Source: Rhodanobacter humi (GTDB taxonomy: Bacteria > Pseudomonadota > Gammaproteobacteria > Xanthomonadales > Rhodanobacteraceae). Taken from it: a stretch of 64,000 nucleotides of DNA. Shown here piece by piece: positions 16,611 to 24,166 of the stretch. Made by a program: the position numbers and the translations under genes. The stretch lies in the NCBI RefSeq assembly GCF_041107455.1, contig NZ_JBGBPY010000001.1:1798001-1862000 (forward strand), read 5' to 3'. Every line of letters begins with the position of its first letter. Positions within the stretch are counted from its first letter, which is position 1. A model generated the notes under the pieces. It was not told the DNA's origin. It saw only the letters and a program-made list of their open reading frames with translations, and ran no database searches.

Positions 16611-18656
16611 TCAGTCCTGCAGCGCCTCGTCATCGTCGCGGCCCGGCTGGTGCGCCAGGCGGAAGTCGAACATGTCCATCAGGTTGCCGATCGCCGGTGC
16701 GTTGAGCGGCACGTAGGGATCCTCGGGCAGCGCGACGGGGTTGGGCAGGTTGTCGCGGCTGCGCTGCGAGATGCGCTCGTGCAGGCCCCAGTTCGCCTCG
16801 ACGAATTTGTCGAAGGAGACGTGGTCGTAGTAGGTGTGCACCACGTGGCCGCCCTCGGAGTACTTCGAGATCACCAGCAGCGGAATGCGCGTGCCGTCGC
16901 CGAAGAAATCGATCGGCTGCACGTAGCCGGAGTCGTAATAGCCGCCGCCCTCGTCGAACGTCACCATGATCGCGGTGTCGTTCCACAGCGTCGGGTTGGC
17001 CTTGACCATCTCCACGATCTTCTGCACGTAGCCCTCGTACAGGTCGAGTTTGGACGAGGCGGGATGGCCGTCGAGCAGGCCGTCGGGCTTGGCGATCGAG
17101 ACCGCGGGCAGGGTGCCGTTGCGAATGTCGCTGTAGAGGTCGTTGATGTCCTGGTTGCGCGCGCGCAGCTTCGGGTTGGTCATCACCTGTTCGGAGTACA
17201 GGAACGGGTTGCAGATGTTGCAGTAGCTGCCGCCCTCGCCGTCCTCCTTGCCGTTGTCCCAGCCCTCGCCGTAGTACTTCCAGCTCACGTGGTGGCGGCT
17301 CAGCAGCAGGGCCAGGTTGTCCTGCTTCGTCGGCGGGATGGTGAACTGGCTGGCGCCCAGCGGTGCGGGCGTGCCGTCGCCGAGGTAGCCCGGGTTGTAG
17401 TTGTTGACCAGGTAGTAGGCGTTGCGCCGGCAGTTGCCGCCGTGGAATGCGTCGTAGGGCAACGCGTGCAGGTAGTTCCTGATCTGGGCCACGCCGGGCT
17501 GGTTGTCGTCGGCGCAATCGACGTAGGAGCCGCCGCCGTAGCCGTCCTGCACATACCAGTTGTTGGTGCCCGGCTGCGCGTCGGGGTTCTCGACCTGGTT
17601 GGCCGGCGGCACCGCCGGGCGGCCCTGCGCGTCGGCGTACCAGATCGGCTCGCCGTAGCCGAGCATGATGTGGTTGGCGCCGGTGCCGCCCATCACCGAC
17701 TGGTGGAAGTTGTCGCTGAGCGCGTAGGTGCGCGCCAGCTCGGCGAAGTACGGCGCGTCGCCGTGGGCGATGTTGAGGAACTGCATCGCGGTGGAACCCT
17801 CGCCGGTGGTCTGGTCGGTGAAGTTCGCCGGCTGCGGCTTGCCGTTGCTGCCCGCGCCGACGCTGGTCTCCACCCACGGAAACAGGTCGTTGCGGCAGCC
17901 GCTGAGGTTGTCCAGCGTGGCGGTGGCGGCGTCGCAGTCGAGCTGCTGCCACATCTGGAAGAAGCGGTGCACCGGGCTGTTGGCGTAATCGTCGTAGCCG
18001 AGCGAGGCGTGCATGTCGACCGGCGCGTTCGGCAGCGTGGCGGGGAAGCGCGTGTCGAGCACGTGGTTCGGCAGGCCGGTGCCACCGGCGGCGAGTTCGC
18101 CGTAGGCGGCGTCCGGCAGACCCGGCTCGATGGCTTGCGCCTGCTGGGCCGAGGCGAACGGCGCCTGGGTCGGCGCGCCGCCGGTGTTCATCGCCGGCAG
18201 CGTGGCGTAAGGCGCGGTGTGCTGCGGCGCCAGCGCGAACTTGCCGGTGCTCTGCGCCTGCCACTGCTGCGCCTTCGCCACCTGCGGGCCCGGCGTGCCG
18301 TCGGCGTTGACGATGCCTTCGGAAAGCAGGTTGCGCACCTGCTGACCGCGCGGCGGCGTGTAGGTGGCGTACACGTGGTCGAAGGTGCGGTTCTCGCCGA
18401 TCAGCAGGATCACGTGCTTGATCGGCGTGCGGGTGCGGTTGCTGCGGTCGTCGCCATCGTCGGGACGATGCAGCATCACCATGCCGCCGGGCAGTCCTTG
18501 CTGCGCATGGTGGTCCGCGGTGTGTGCATGCGCGCGGAAGGTGGCGTCCTGGTCGGGCGGCGTGGCGGTCTGCGCGCTGGCCAGGCCGGCGATGCCGGTG
18601 GCAAGTGCGCCAACGGCGAATGCCCTCAACCGGCTGCGGCGGAAGATCGTGGACAT
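16611..18656 (-). CDS. Exported phosphoesterase of the phospholipase C/acid phosphatase family
   Basis: A 681-residue secreted enzyme of the alkaline-phosphatase superfamily. ATG 18656 is chosen because GCAGGAGAAG precedes it and it opens a signal peptide (MSTIFRRSRLRAFAVGALA, cleavage after LASAQ). The catalytic start is IKHVILLIGENRTFDHVYAT at about 80-100: the ENRTFDH segment is the metal and nucleophile motif of the phosphoesterase (bacterial phospholipase C, AcpA) family. The late metal-binding segment FDEGGGYYDSG and the DHVSF region near the C-terminus are also present. Substrate could be phospholipids or soluble phosphomonoesters; the sequence alone does not decide. The long Gln/Ala-rich stretch after residue 110 is an insertion typical of the acid-phosphatase branch. 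Transcribed alone. Confidence 0.88.
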   Translation of the reverse strand: MSTIFRRSRLRAFAVGALATGIAGLASAQTATPPDQDATFRAHAHTADHHAQQGLPGGMVMLHRPDDGDDRSNRTRTPIKHVILLIGENRTFDHVYATYTPPRGQQVRNLLSEGIVNADGTPGPQVAKAQQWQAQSTGKFALAPQHTAPYATLPAMNTGGAPTQAPFASAQQAQAIEPGLPDAAYGELAAGGTGLPNHVLDTRFPATLPNAPVDMHASLGYDDYANSPVHRFFQMWQQLDCDAATATLDNLSGCRNDLFPWVETSVGAGSNGKPQPANFTDQTTGEGSTAMQFLNIAHGDAPYFAELARTYALSDNFHQSVMGGTGANHIMLGYGEPIWYADAQGRPAVPPANQVENPDAQPGTNNWYVQDGYGGGSYVDCADDNQPGVAQIRNYLHALPYDAFHGGNCRRNAYYLVNNYNPGYLGDGTPAPLGASQFTIPPTKQDNLALLLSRHHVSWKYYGEGWDNGKEDGEGGSYCNICNPFLYSEQVMTNPKLRARNQDINDLYSDIRNGTLPAVSIAKPDGLLDGHPASSKLDLYEGYVQKIVEMVKANPTLWNDTAIMVTFDEGGGYYDSGYVQPIDFFGDGTRIPLLVISKYSEGGHVVHTYYDHVSFDKFVEANWGLHERISQRSRDNLPNPVALPEDPYVPLNAPAIGNLMDMFDFRLAHQPGRDDDEALQD

Positions 18657-18855
18657 GATCGGCTTCTCCTGCGGCCGTTGCGGACGGCCGGCGTGAGTGG
18701 TTCCCCCTGATTCCGACCGCGGCACGACGTGCATGCCGAGGTCAGGGCGGCAGTCTGGTCCGCGCAGATGACGGCACGTTGGCGCGCGCAAGACAGGGAA
18801 GCCGCGGCCGGTGACAATGCGACGACAACGCGCCGGCATGTGCGCTGGAACACGC

Positions 18856-20535
18856 TCAGGCCGGCAGCAACTCGTACGGCCGCATCATCTCGTTGTCTTC
18901 GTGTTCAAGCAGATGGCAGTGCCACACGTAGCGGCCGGGCTCGCCCTCGAAGTGCACCGCGATGCGCGTGACCATGCCCGGGTCGGCGCGCACGGTGTCC
19001 TTCCAGCCGGACTCGTGCGGCGGCGGCGGTTGCGCGGGCCCGGTGTACTTCAGCTCGCGCCGCGCGTTCCACGCGAACAGATCGAACGGCCGCCGGTCGA
19101 GCACCTGGAAGCGCACCAGGTGCAGGTGCACCGGATGCGCATCGCCACTGAGGTTGACGAAACTCCAGGTCTCCACGCTGCCCGCGCGTGGCCGCTCGCT
19201 CACCGGATCGGACCAGCGCTTGCCGGCTAGCAGCATGCGCAGCGCGTTGCCGCCGGCATCGTCCACCTCGCCCAGGCTCAGCACGCGATCACGTGCACCG
19301 GCCACGTCGAGGCGCGGCACCGGGCGCAGGCGCGCCGGCAACACCGAGTCGTCGCGACGACCGCGATCGCGCACGCGGAATTCCAGGATGCCCGTGCCAT
19401 GCAGGCGCAGCTGCGCCCGTTGTCCCGCGAGGCCGGCGAAGTCGACCACCACGTCGGCGCGCTCGGCGGGATACAGCGTGATGCGTCCGCATTCGACCGG
19501 CGCCGGCAGCAGGCCCTGGTCGCTGCCGATCTGCTGGAACGCCAGGCCGTGCGTCAACGCCAGCTCGAAGAAGCTGCTGTTCGCCACGTTGAGCAGGCGC
19601 AGGCGATAGCGGCGCGGCTCCACCTCGAGATACGGAAACAGCTTTCCGTTGCACAGCACGGCGTTGCCCTGGCACTGCATCACCCAAGGCGCCGCGGGAT
19701 CGTCGGACACCGGGTAATACAGCCGGCCGTCGCGGCCGATCAACCGGTCGCACAGGAACAGCGGCAGGTCGCACTCGCCCGACGGCAGGCCAAGCGCGCG
19801 CTCCTGCGCATCGCGCACCAGCCACGCGCCGTACAGGCCGGCGTAGATGTTGAGCCGGGTGATGCCCATCGCGTGGTCGTGGTACCACAGCGTGGCCGCG
19901 TCCTGCGCGTTCGGATAGCGGTTCAGCGCGGAGCGGCCCGGCGCGTACCAGTCCTCGGGCCAGCCATCGCTGTCCGCCGGCACGCGCGCGCCGTGCACGT
20001 GGGTCACGGCGCGCACCTCGGGCTTGTCGCGCTCGGCACCGTGGATCGTGTGGTCGATCGGCAGGAAGTGTCGCGCCGGCAAAGCATTCGCCCATTCCAC
20101 CAGCACCGGCTGATCGCGCTCGACCTCGATCGTGGGTCCCGGCGAACTGCCCGCGTAGCCCCATTGCGGCGTGGGCGGCAGGTCGCGATGCAGACGCGCC
20201 GCGAACGCGCGCATCTCCATGCGATAGCACGGCAGCAGGCGCCCGGGCCAGGCCGGGTGCGCGCGCCGCCCGACGGGACGCGCACGCGCCGGCAGCGGCA
20301 AGGCATCGACGAACCGCGCCAGCGTGGCCGGGTTCACCAGCGGCACGTTCGGTGCGGCCAGGCGTGCCGCGGTGGTGCGCATCGGCATGCCCGTCATCGC
20401 GCCCGCCGCCACGCCCGGCGCAGCCAGCACATCGGCCAGCAGGCCCGCACCGAGCAGGCCGCCGGCGGCGCGCAGAAAATCCCGCCGCGAGCGGCTCACG
20501 CCGACCGCCCGGCGGCGTGGGCCATGGCGACACAT
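18856..20535 (-). CDS. Tat-exported multicopper oxidase (CotA/bilirubin-oxidase-like)
   Basis: An exported oxidase of about 559 residues that would oxidise phenols, bilirubin-like compounds or metal ions with O2. The twin-arginine signal SRRDFLRAAGG followed by a hydrophobic stretch directs folded, copper-loaded export. The copper motifs are in order: HVHG (type 2/3, with the CotA-like insertion ARVPADSDGWPEDW), LWYHDHAMGITRLN, HPVHLHLVRFQ, and HCHLLEHEDNEMM with the type 1 Cys-His-axial Met set. ATG 20535 is the most plausible start, though no good Shine-Dalgarno is visible, and the frame stays open upstream. The next gene on this strand begins beyond a hairpin repeat; no copper-resistance genes adjoin it. 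Confidence 0.88.
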   Translation of the reverse strand: MCRHGPRRRAVGVSRSRRDFLRAAGGLLGAGLLADVLAAPGVAAGAMTGMPMRTTAARLAAPNVPLVNPATLARFVDALPLPARARPVGRRAHPAWPGRLLPCYRMEMRAFAARLHRDLPPTPQWGYAGSSPGPTIEVERDQPVLVEWANALPARHFLPIDHTIHGAERDKPEVRAVTHVHGARVPADSDGWPEDWYAPGRSALNRYPNAQDAATLWYHDHAMGITRLNIYAGLYGAWLVRDAQERALGLPSGECDLPLFLCDRLIGRDGRLYYPVSDDPAAPWVMQCQGNAVLCNGKLFPYLEVEPRRYRLRLLNVANSSFFELALTHGLAFQQIGSDQGLLPAPVECGRITLYPAERADVVVDFAGLAGQRAQLRLHGTGILEFRVRDRGRRDDSVLPARLRPVPRLDVAGARDRVLSLGEVDDAGGNALRMLLAGKRWSDPVSERPRAGSVETWSFVNLSGDAHPVHLHLVRFQVLDRRPFDLFAWNARRELKYTGPAQPPPPHESGWKDTVRADPGMVTRIAVHFEGEPGRYVWHCHLLEHEDNEMMRPYELLPA

Positions 20536-20603
20536 CCGCTGGAACGAAGGCTGGCGCGCGTCATGCCCGCACCGTAGAGGCGCGGGATGACGGTACGGTG
20601 ACG

Positions 20604-20710
20604 GACGGGAGCGAGTGAAGCGGAGAGAGAAGCGAGAGCGGGTCGGTGGCTCGTTCCCCGCTTTTCTCACTACTCTTCACTCACTTCCCTGCACTCGCTC
20701 CCCGCCCGTC
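20604..20710. repeat. Long imperfect hairpin repeat of the GAGTGAGTGAAG family, copy 1
   Basis: Outer arms GACGGGAGCGAGTG (20604-20617) and the complementary stretch at 20692-20710 (with a 5-nt bulge) enclose a purine-rich left strand (AAGCGGAGAGAGAAGCGAGAGCGGG-type, here described by position 20617-20642) and a matching pyrimidine-rich right strand with TTCTCAC, CTCTTCACTCACTTCC. The right arm includes the last codons of the glycerophosphodiesterase gene. A related copy lies at 54600-54739. Confidence 0.65.
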
Positions 20711-21730
20711 CACCGCCTTGCGTCCCAACGCCGGATCGTCGGTGAAGAACGCATCGATGCCGGCATCGAGCAGCGCGTGCATTTCCGCGAGGCTGCCGGC
20801 CTCGTTGCGCTGGTGCAGGTCATCGCCATCGCGCAACGCCGGCGGAAGGAACGCGTTCTCGGGGCGCAGCGTGTACACGTGCACTTCCAACCCCGTCGCA
20901 TGCGCATCGCGCACCAATGCGGTGGCTGCGCCGAGGCGACCATCCTGCGTGAGCGGCAACACCGCGCGCGTCGAGGGGCCGATGGCATCCGCGTAAGCGG
21001 CAATCTCGCGCAAGCCTTGCGGCGTCGTCATCGCCGCGTAGTCCAGCGCACCGCCCACGGCCACCACGTCGAACGGCTGCTCGTGCGATTCGCCCAGCAG
21101 CTGCAGCAGGTGCAGGTTCGCCATGCCGCGCCGCTTCCGCTCGCCGTCCAGGTACTTCAGGTTGCCGACCTCAAAGGACTGGATCTCCACCGGCGCCGCG
21201 CGCGTGTACGCGTGCGCGGCCAGCGCATCGAGCAGCGCGTCTTCCATCGGCAGGCCGATGTTGCGGAAATACGTGCCGTGCTTGATCTCGGGGATGATCC
21301 CAACCGTGCGCCCGCACGCCGCCGCCAGCGCCACGATCTCGGCGAACGTCGCCACCGGAAACAGCCCGTCATGCGCCGTGCCGCGCAGTTCCGGCAGCCG
21401 CTCGCGCGCCCGCAACGTCTTCAACTCGGCGAGCGTGAAGTCCTCGGTGAACCAGCCTTCCACTGCCACGCCGTCGATGGTTTTCGTCGTGCGTCGCGAC
21501 GCGAACTCCGCATGCGCCGCCACGTCGGTGGTGCCGGAAATCTCGTTCTCGTGCCGCGACACCAGCGCGCCGTCGCGCGTCATCACCAGATCCGGTTCGA
21601 TGAAATCCGCGCCATCGTCGATCGCCCGCGCATACGCCGCCAGCGTGTGCTCGGGAAGGTGCGCGCTGGCGCCACGGTGGGCGATCACCTGCACGCGTGC
21701 AGCAAGTGGTTTCTCGATCACGGGGGACAT
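20681..21730 (-). CDS. Glycerophosphodiester phosphodiesterase
   Basis: A 349-residue TIM-barrel enzyme hydrolysing glycerophosphodiesters to sn-glycerol 3-phosphate and an alcohol, in phospholipid recycling. The catalytic region AHRGASAHLPEHTLAAYARA (first His-Arg, then E of PEHT) and the metal-binding EPDLVMTRDGALVSRHE are intact, matching the long GlpQ branch rather than the short UgpQ branch. Unlike GlpQ there is no signal peptide from ATG 21730 (MSPVIEKPLAARVQ), and none appears if the frame is extended 20 codons upstream; so a cytoplasmic location is likely. The last codons are within an intergenic hairpin repeat. The tRNA-Arg gene lies upstream on the same strand. Confidence 0.92.
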   Translation of the reverse strand: MSPVIEKPLAARVQVIAHRGASAHLPEHTLAAYARAIDDGADFIEPDLVMTRDGALVSRHENEISGTTDVAAHAEFASRRTTKTIDGVAVEGWFTEDFTLAELKTLRARERLPELRGTAHDGLFPVATFAEIVALAAACGRTVGIIPEIKHGTYFRNIGLPMEDALLDALAAHAYTRAAPVEIQSFEVGNLKYLDGERKRRGMANLHLLQLLGESHEQPFDVVAVGGALDYAAMTTPQGLREIAAYADAIGPSTRAVLPLTQDGRLGAATALVRDAHATGLEVHVYTLRPENAFLPPALRDGDDLHQRNEAGSLAEMHALLDAGIDAFFTDDPALGRKAVDGRGASAGK

Positions 21731-21837
21731 GCCCACTCCCGTCGATGGCGACGGCCCAGCATAGGTGCAGCGGCGTCTGGAAGCGGTCAAGCACGGCTTC
21801 CCGGCCAGGAATCAAGACTGGAAATGCCGGAGGGAAA

Positions 21838-21914
21838 TGGCGCGCCCGGAGGGATTCGAACCCCCGACCAATGGCTTCGGAAGCCACTACTCTATCCGGC
21901 TGAGCTACGGGCGC
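21838..21914 (-). tRNA. tRNA-Arg (anticodon CCG)
   Basis: A 77-nt cloverleaf. The acceptor stem is GCGCCCG paired with CGGGCGC, discriminator G, and the 3' CCA is encoded. The D-arm is AGCTCAGCCGGATAGAGT; the anticodon stem GTGGC/GCCAT encloses loop TTCCGAA, giving CCG, which reads CGG (Arg). The T-arm CGGGGGTTCGAATCCCTCC has the standard TTCGAAT loop. No integrase or attachment duplication is seen beside it. Confidence 0.97.
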
Positions 21915-22040
21915 GTGGTGCTGCGAGGCCGCGCACGGAGCATTGCGATCCGCGGCGGACGGGCAGTATAGCGGAGATGGTGGGGATCGCCCATGCGGGA
22001 GCTTGCGTGGGCGCTCGGCGAAGAACTCCCTCTCCCCCAG

Positions 22041-22066
22041 CCCCTCTCCCGCACGCGGGAGAGGGG
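22041..22066. repeat. C-rich hairpin repeat (CCTCTCCCGC family), copy 1
   Basis: Perfect 12-bp arms CCCCTCTCCCGC and GCGGGAGAGGGG flank the dinucleotide AC. It is preceded by CCCTCTCCCCCAG, as in the copy at 33853. It lies 12 bp after the M61 gene stop codon (which is on the minus strand), so it may double as a transcript end. Confidence 0.8.
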
Positions 22067-22078
22067 AGGAAGCTCAAC

Positions 22079-23977
22079 TCAGCGGGCCTTGAACAGCGTG
22101 GTGAGCGTGTCGGGCTTGCTGGTGTCGCGCACCAGGTGCGGGTACTTCAGGCCGTCGTGGTAGTCGATGCGGATGGTCTTGTACTCGTCGAAGTTCTTCA
22201 CCAGCAGTTCGATCGGCTGGTTCTTGTCCTTCGCGGCGGCAGTGACGGCGTCCTTCAGCGCATCGGGGTCGTAGTCGTGGCCGTTGACGGCGACGACGGT
22301 CATGCTGGGGGCCAGGCCCGCCTTGAAGGCGGGGCCGTCCCACAGCACGTCGCCGATCTGGCCGCCCTTGCCCACCGACACGCCCAGCGAGTAGGTGAGC
22401 TCGGCGACATGGCGGCGGGCCTCGAAGGCCTTCACCGCGGCGCTGGGCTGGTCGGTGTAGACCAGCTTCCAGCCGTGCGCTTCGAAACCGCCGGTGATCG
22501 GGCCGTGGCCGTCCAGTCGCGTGCGCAGGTAGCTCGCCCAGTCGTACGGGGCGATGGCGTTCAGCGTCTTCACCACGTCGTCGAAGGTGTAGGTGTTGGT
22601 GACGAAGCTGCCGTTGTCCATGCCGAAGAAGTCCTTGGCAAAGTCGTCGATGCTCTTCTTGCCATGGCTCAGGTCACGCAGCTTGCCGTCCACGTCCAGC
22701 CAGATCAGCTGGCCGGCGGAGTAGTAGTCCTCGCTGCCCTGGTAGTTGCGGTACGGCAGCGGCGCGCGCTGGGCGATGATCGGGTCGTTGGTGGTGTCCT
22801 GCACATTGCGCCAGCTGGCGAGGCCGGGGCGGCCCTTGTCGTACGTGGCGGCCACGAAGGCCCACATGTCGTGCGCCTGCTCGGTGTCCCACAGGCCCGA
22901 GCGCGAGGCCATCACCTGGCCCCAGAACTGGGTCTGGCCCTCGTACACCCACAACAGGGAATCCTGCATCGGCACGTTGAAGTTCGGCGTCCACAGGTCG
23001 GCCGGGCGGCGGTACTTGCCGTCCCAGGAGTGGTTGAACTCGTGCGAGAACAGGTCGCGGCCCAGCGCGTTCTTCTTCCACTCGGTGAAGAAGTCGGCCG
23101 AGGTGCCGTCCTCGCTGGACTGGTGGTGCTCCAGGCCGTTGCCGCTCATCTTGTCGCTGAGCGAGACGAGGAAGTCGTAGTGGTCGTAGTGGTGCGCGCC
23201 GTACAGCTTGTACATCTGCTGCACCAGCTCGCGGAACGGCTTGATCTGCTCGGGCTTGATCTCGAGGTACTTCGGCGCGTCGGCCACGATGTCCATGTGC
23301 ACCGGCGTCTTCGCGCCCGGATCGAGGTCGATGCGCTTGAAGTACTTGCCGGCGTAGATCGGCGAGTCCACCAGGGTGTTGTAGGTGGTGGGCTTGAAGT
23401 GCACGGTGTCGCCATCGCGCGAGGCCACTTCCAGCGCGCTGCCGAACTGCCAGCCGGCGGGGAATTTCACGCTGGCCTCGGTCTTGATCTGGCGGCTGTA
23501 GTAGCCGGCCGGGTACACCGAGTTCGCGTTCCACTGCAGGTTGAGCATTTCCGGCGTCATCACCACGCGGCCCTCGCGGGTGTTCTGCGGCGACAGGTAC
23601 TGGAAGTCCACCTCCACGTTGCTGGCGCCCTGCGGCACCTCGACGTGGAATGCGAATACGTTGAGCGGATCGCGCGTCCACGGCAGCACCTTGCCGTTCG
23701 CCTTCACCACCAGTCCGGCGAACTTGTCGATCGGGCCGCTGGGCGAGTGGTTGCCGGGCAGCCACTGCGGGTACAGCAGGGTCAGCGGGCCGGGCTGCGC
23801 GGGCACCACCTCGTGCACGCGGAACACGCGGTGCGCGAGGTCGGTGGCGTCCACGCTGATCTGCAGCGTACCGGGGTAGGCCACATCCTGCGGCGGCGGC
23901 ACATCGGCGAGTGCGTTGAGGCTGACCAGGCCGAAGGCGCTGGCGACGATGGCGGAGGCGAGGCGGGTGGCTTTCAA
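22079..23977 (-). CDS. Exported M61-family (glycyl aminopeptidase-like) metallopeptidase with PDZ domain, paralogue 1
   Basis: A 632-residue exported gluzincin. The start is taken as TTG 23977, because GGGAGA lies eight bases upstream and a signal peptide (KATRLASAIVASAFGLVSLNALA) follows at once; an ATG 16 codons earlier would spoil the signal. The N-terminal beta domain is followed by the zinc motif HEFNHSW with the downstream KYRRPADLWTPNFNV characteristic of M61, then a Glu-containing ligand helix (WVYEGQTQFWG). The C-terminal PDZ-like domain spans about 510-600 (LGVSVGKGGQIGDVLWDGPAFKAGLAP). M61 members prefer N-terminal glycine or alanine peptides. A second, similar gene is immediately upstream on the same strand, separated by about 190 bp. 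Confidence 0.9.
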   Translation of the reverse strand: MKATRLASAIVASAFGLVSLNALADVPPPQDVAYPGTLQISVDATDLAHRVFRVHEVVPAQPGPLTLLYPQWLPGNHSPSGPIDKFAGLVVKANGKVLPWTRDPLNVFAFHVEVPQGASNVEVDFQYLSPQNTREGRVVMTPEMLNLQWNANSVYPAGYYSRQIKTEASVKFPAGWQFGSALEVASRDGDTVHFKPTTYNTLVDSPIYAGKYFKRIDLDPGAKTPVHMDIVADAPKYLEIKPEQIKPFRELVQQMYKLYGAHHYDHYDFLVSLSDKMSGNGLEHHQSSEDGTSADFFTEWKKNALGRDLFSHEFNHSWDGKYRRPADLWTPNFNVPMQDSLLWVYEGQTQFWGQVMASRSGLWDTEQAHDMWAFVAATYDKGRPGLASWRNVQDTTNDPIIAQRAPLPYRNYQGSEDYYSAGQLIWLDVDGKLRDLSHGKKSIDDFAKDFFGMDNGSFVTNTYTFDDVVKTLNAIAPYDWASYLRTRLDGHGPITGGFEAHGWKLVYTDQPSAAVKAFEARRHVAELTYSLGVSVGKGGQIGDVLWDGPAFKAGLAPSMTVVAVNGHDYDPDALKDAVTAAAKDKNQPIELLVKNFDEYKTIRIDYHDGLKYPHLVRDTSKPDTLTTLFKAR

Positions 23978-24133
23978 TGGATTCTCCCTGGGCAACGGCC
24001 CGCACGGGACGGAGGGTGCGGGCATGAGGGACCGATGCTAGACCGGCCGCGGGGCGGGCTCCCCTGCCAGAGGTCATGCGCGGGCAATGCGGTGACGCAT
24101 GGCGAAAAGCGCCCTCTCCAGCCCTGCGGGCAG

Positions 24134-24155
24134 CCTCTCCCGCAAGCGGGAGAGG
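24134..24155. repeat. C-rich hairpin repeat (CCTCTCCCGC family), copy 2
   Basis: Perfect 10-bp arms CCTCTCCCGC and GCGGGAGAGG flank AA, ending 11 bp beyond the stop codon of the second M61 gene (24167). The position relative to the gene end is the same as in copy 1. Confidence 0.78.
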
Positions 24156-24166
24156 CGAAATATGCA

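Noticed and set aside
21838-21914. tRNA-Arg as an integration site for a genomic island
   Set aside because: No integrase gene, no duplicated 3' tRNA end and ordinary flanking genes.
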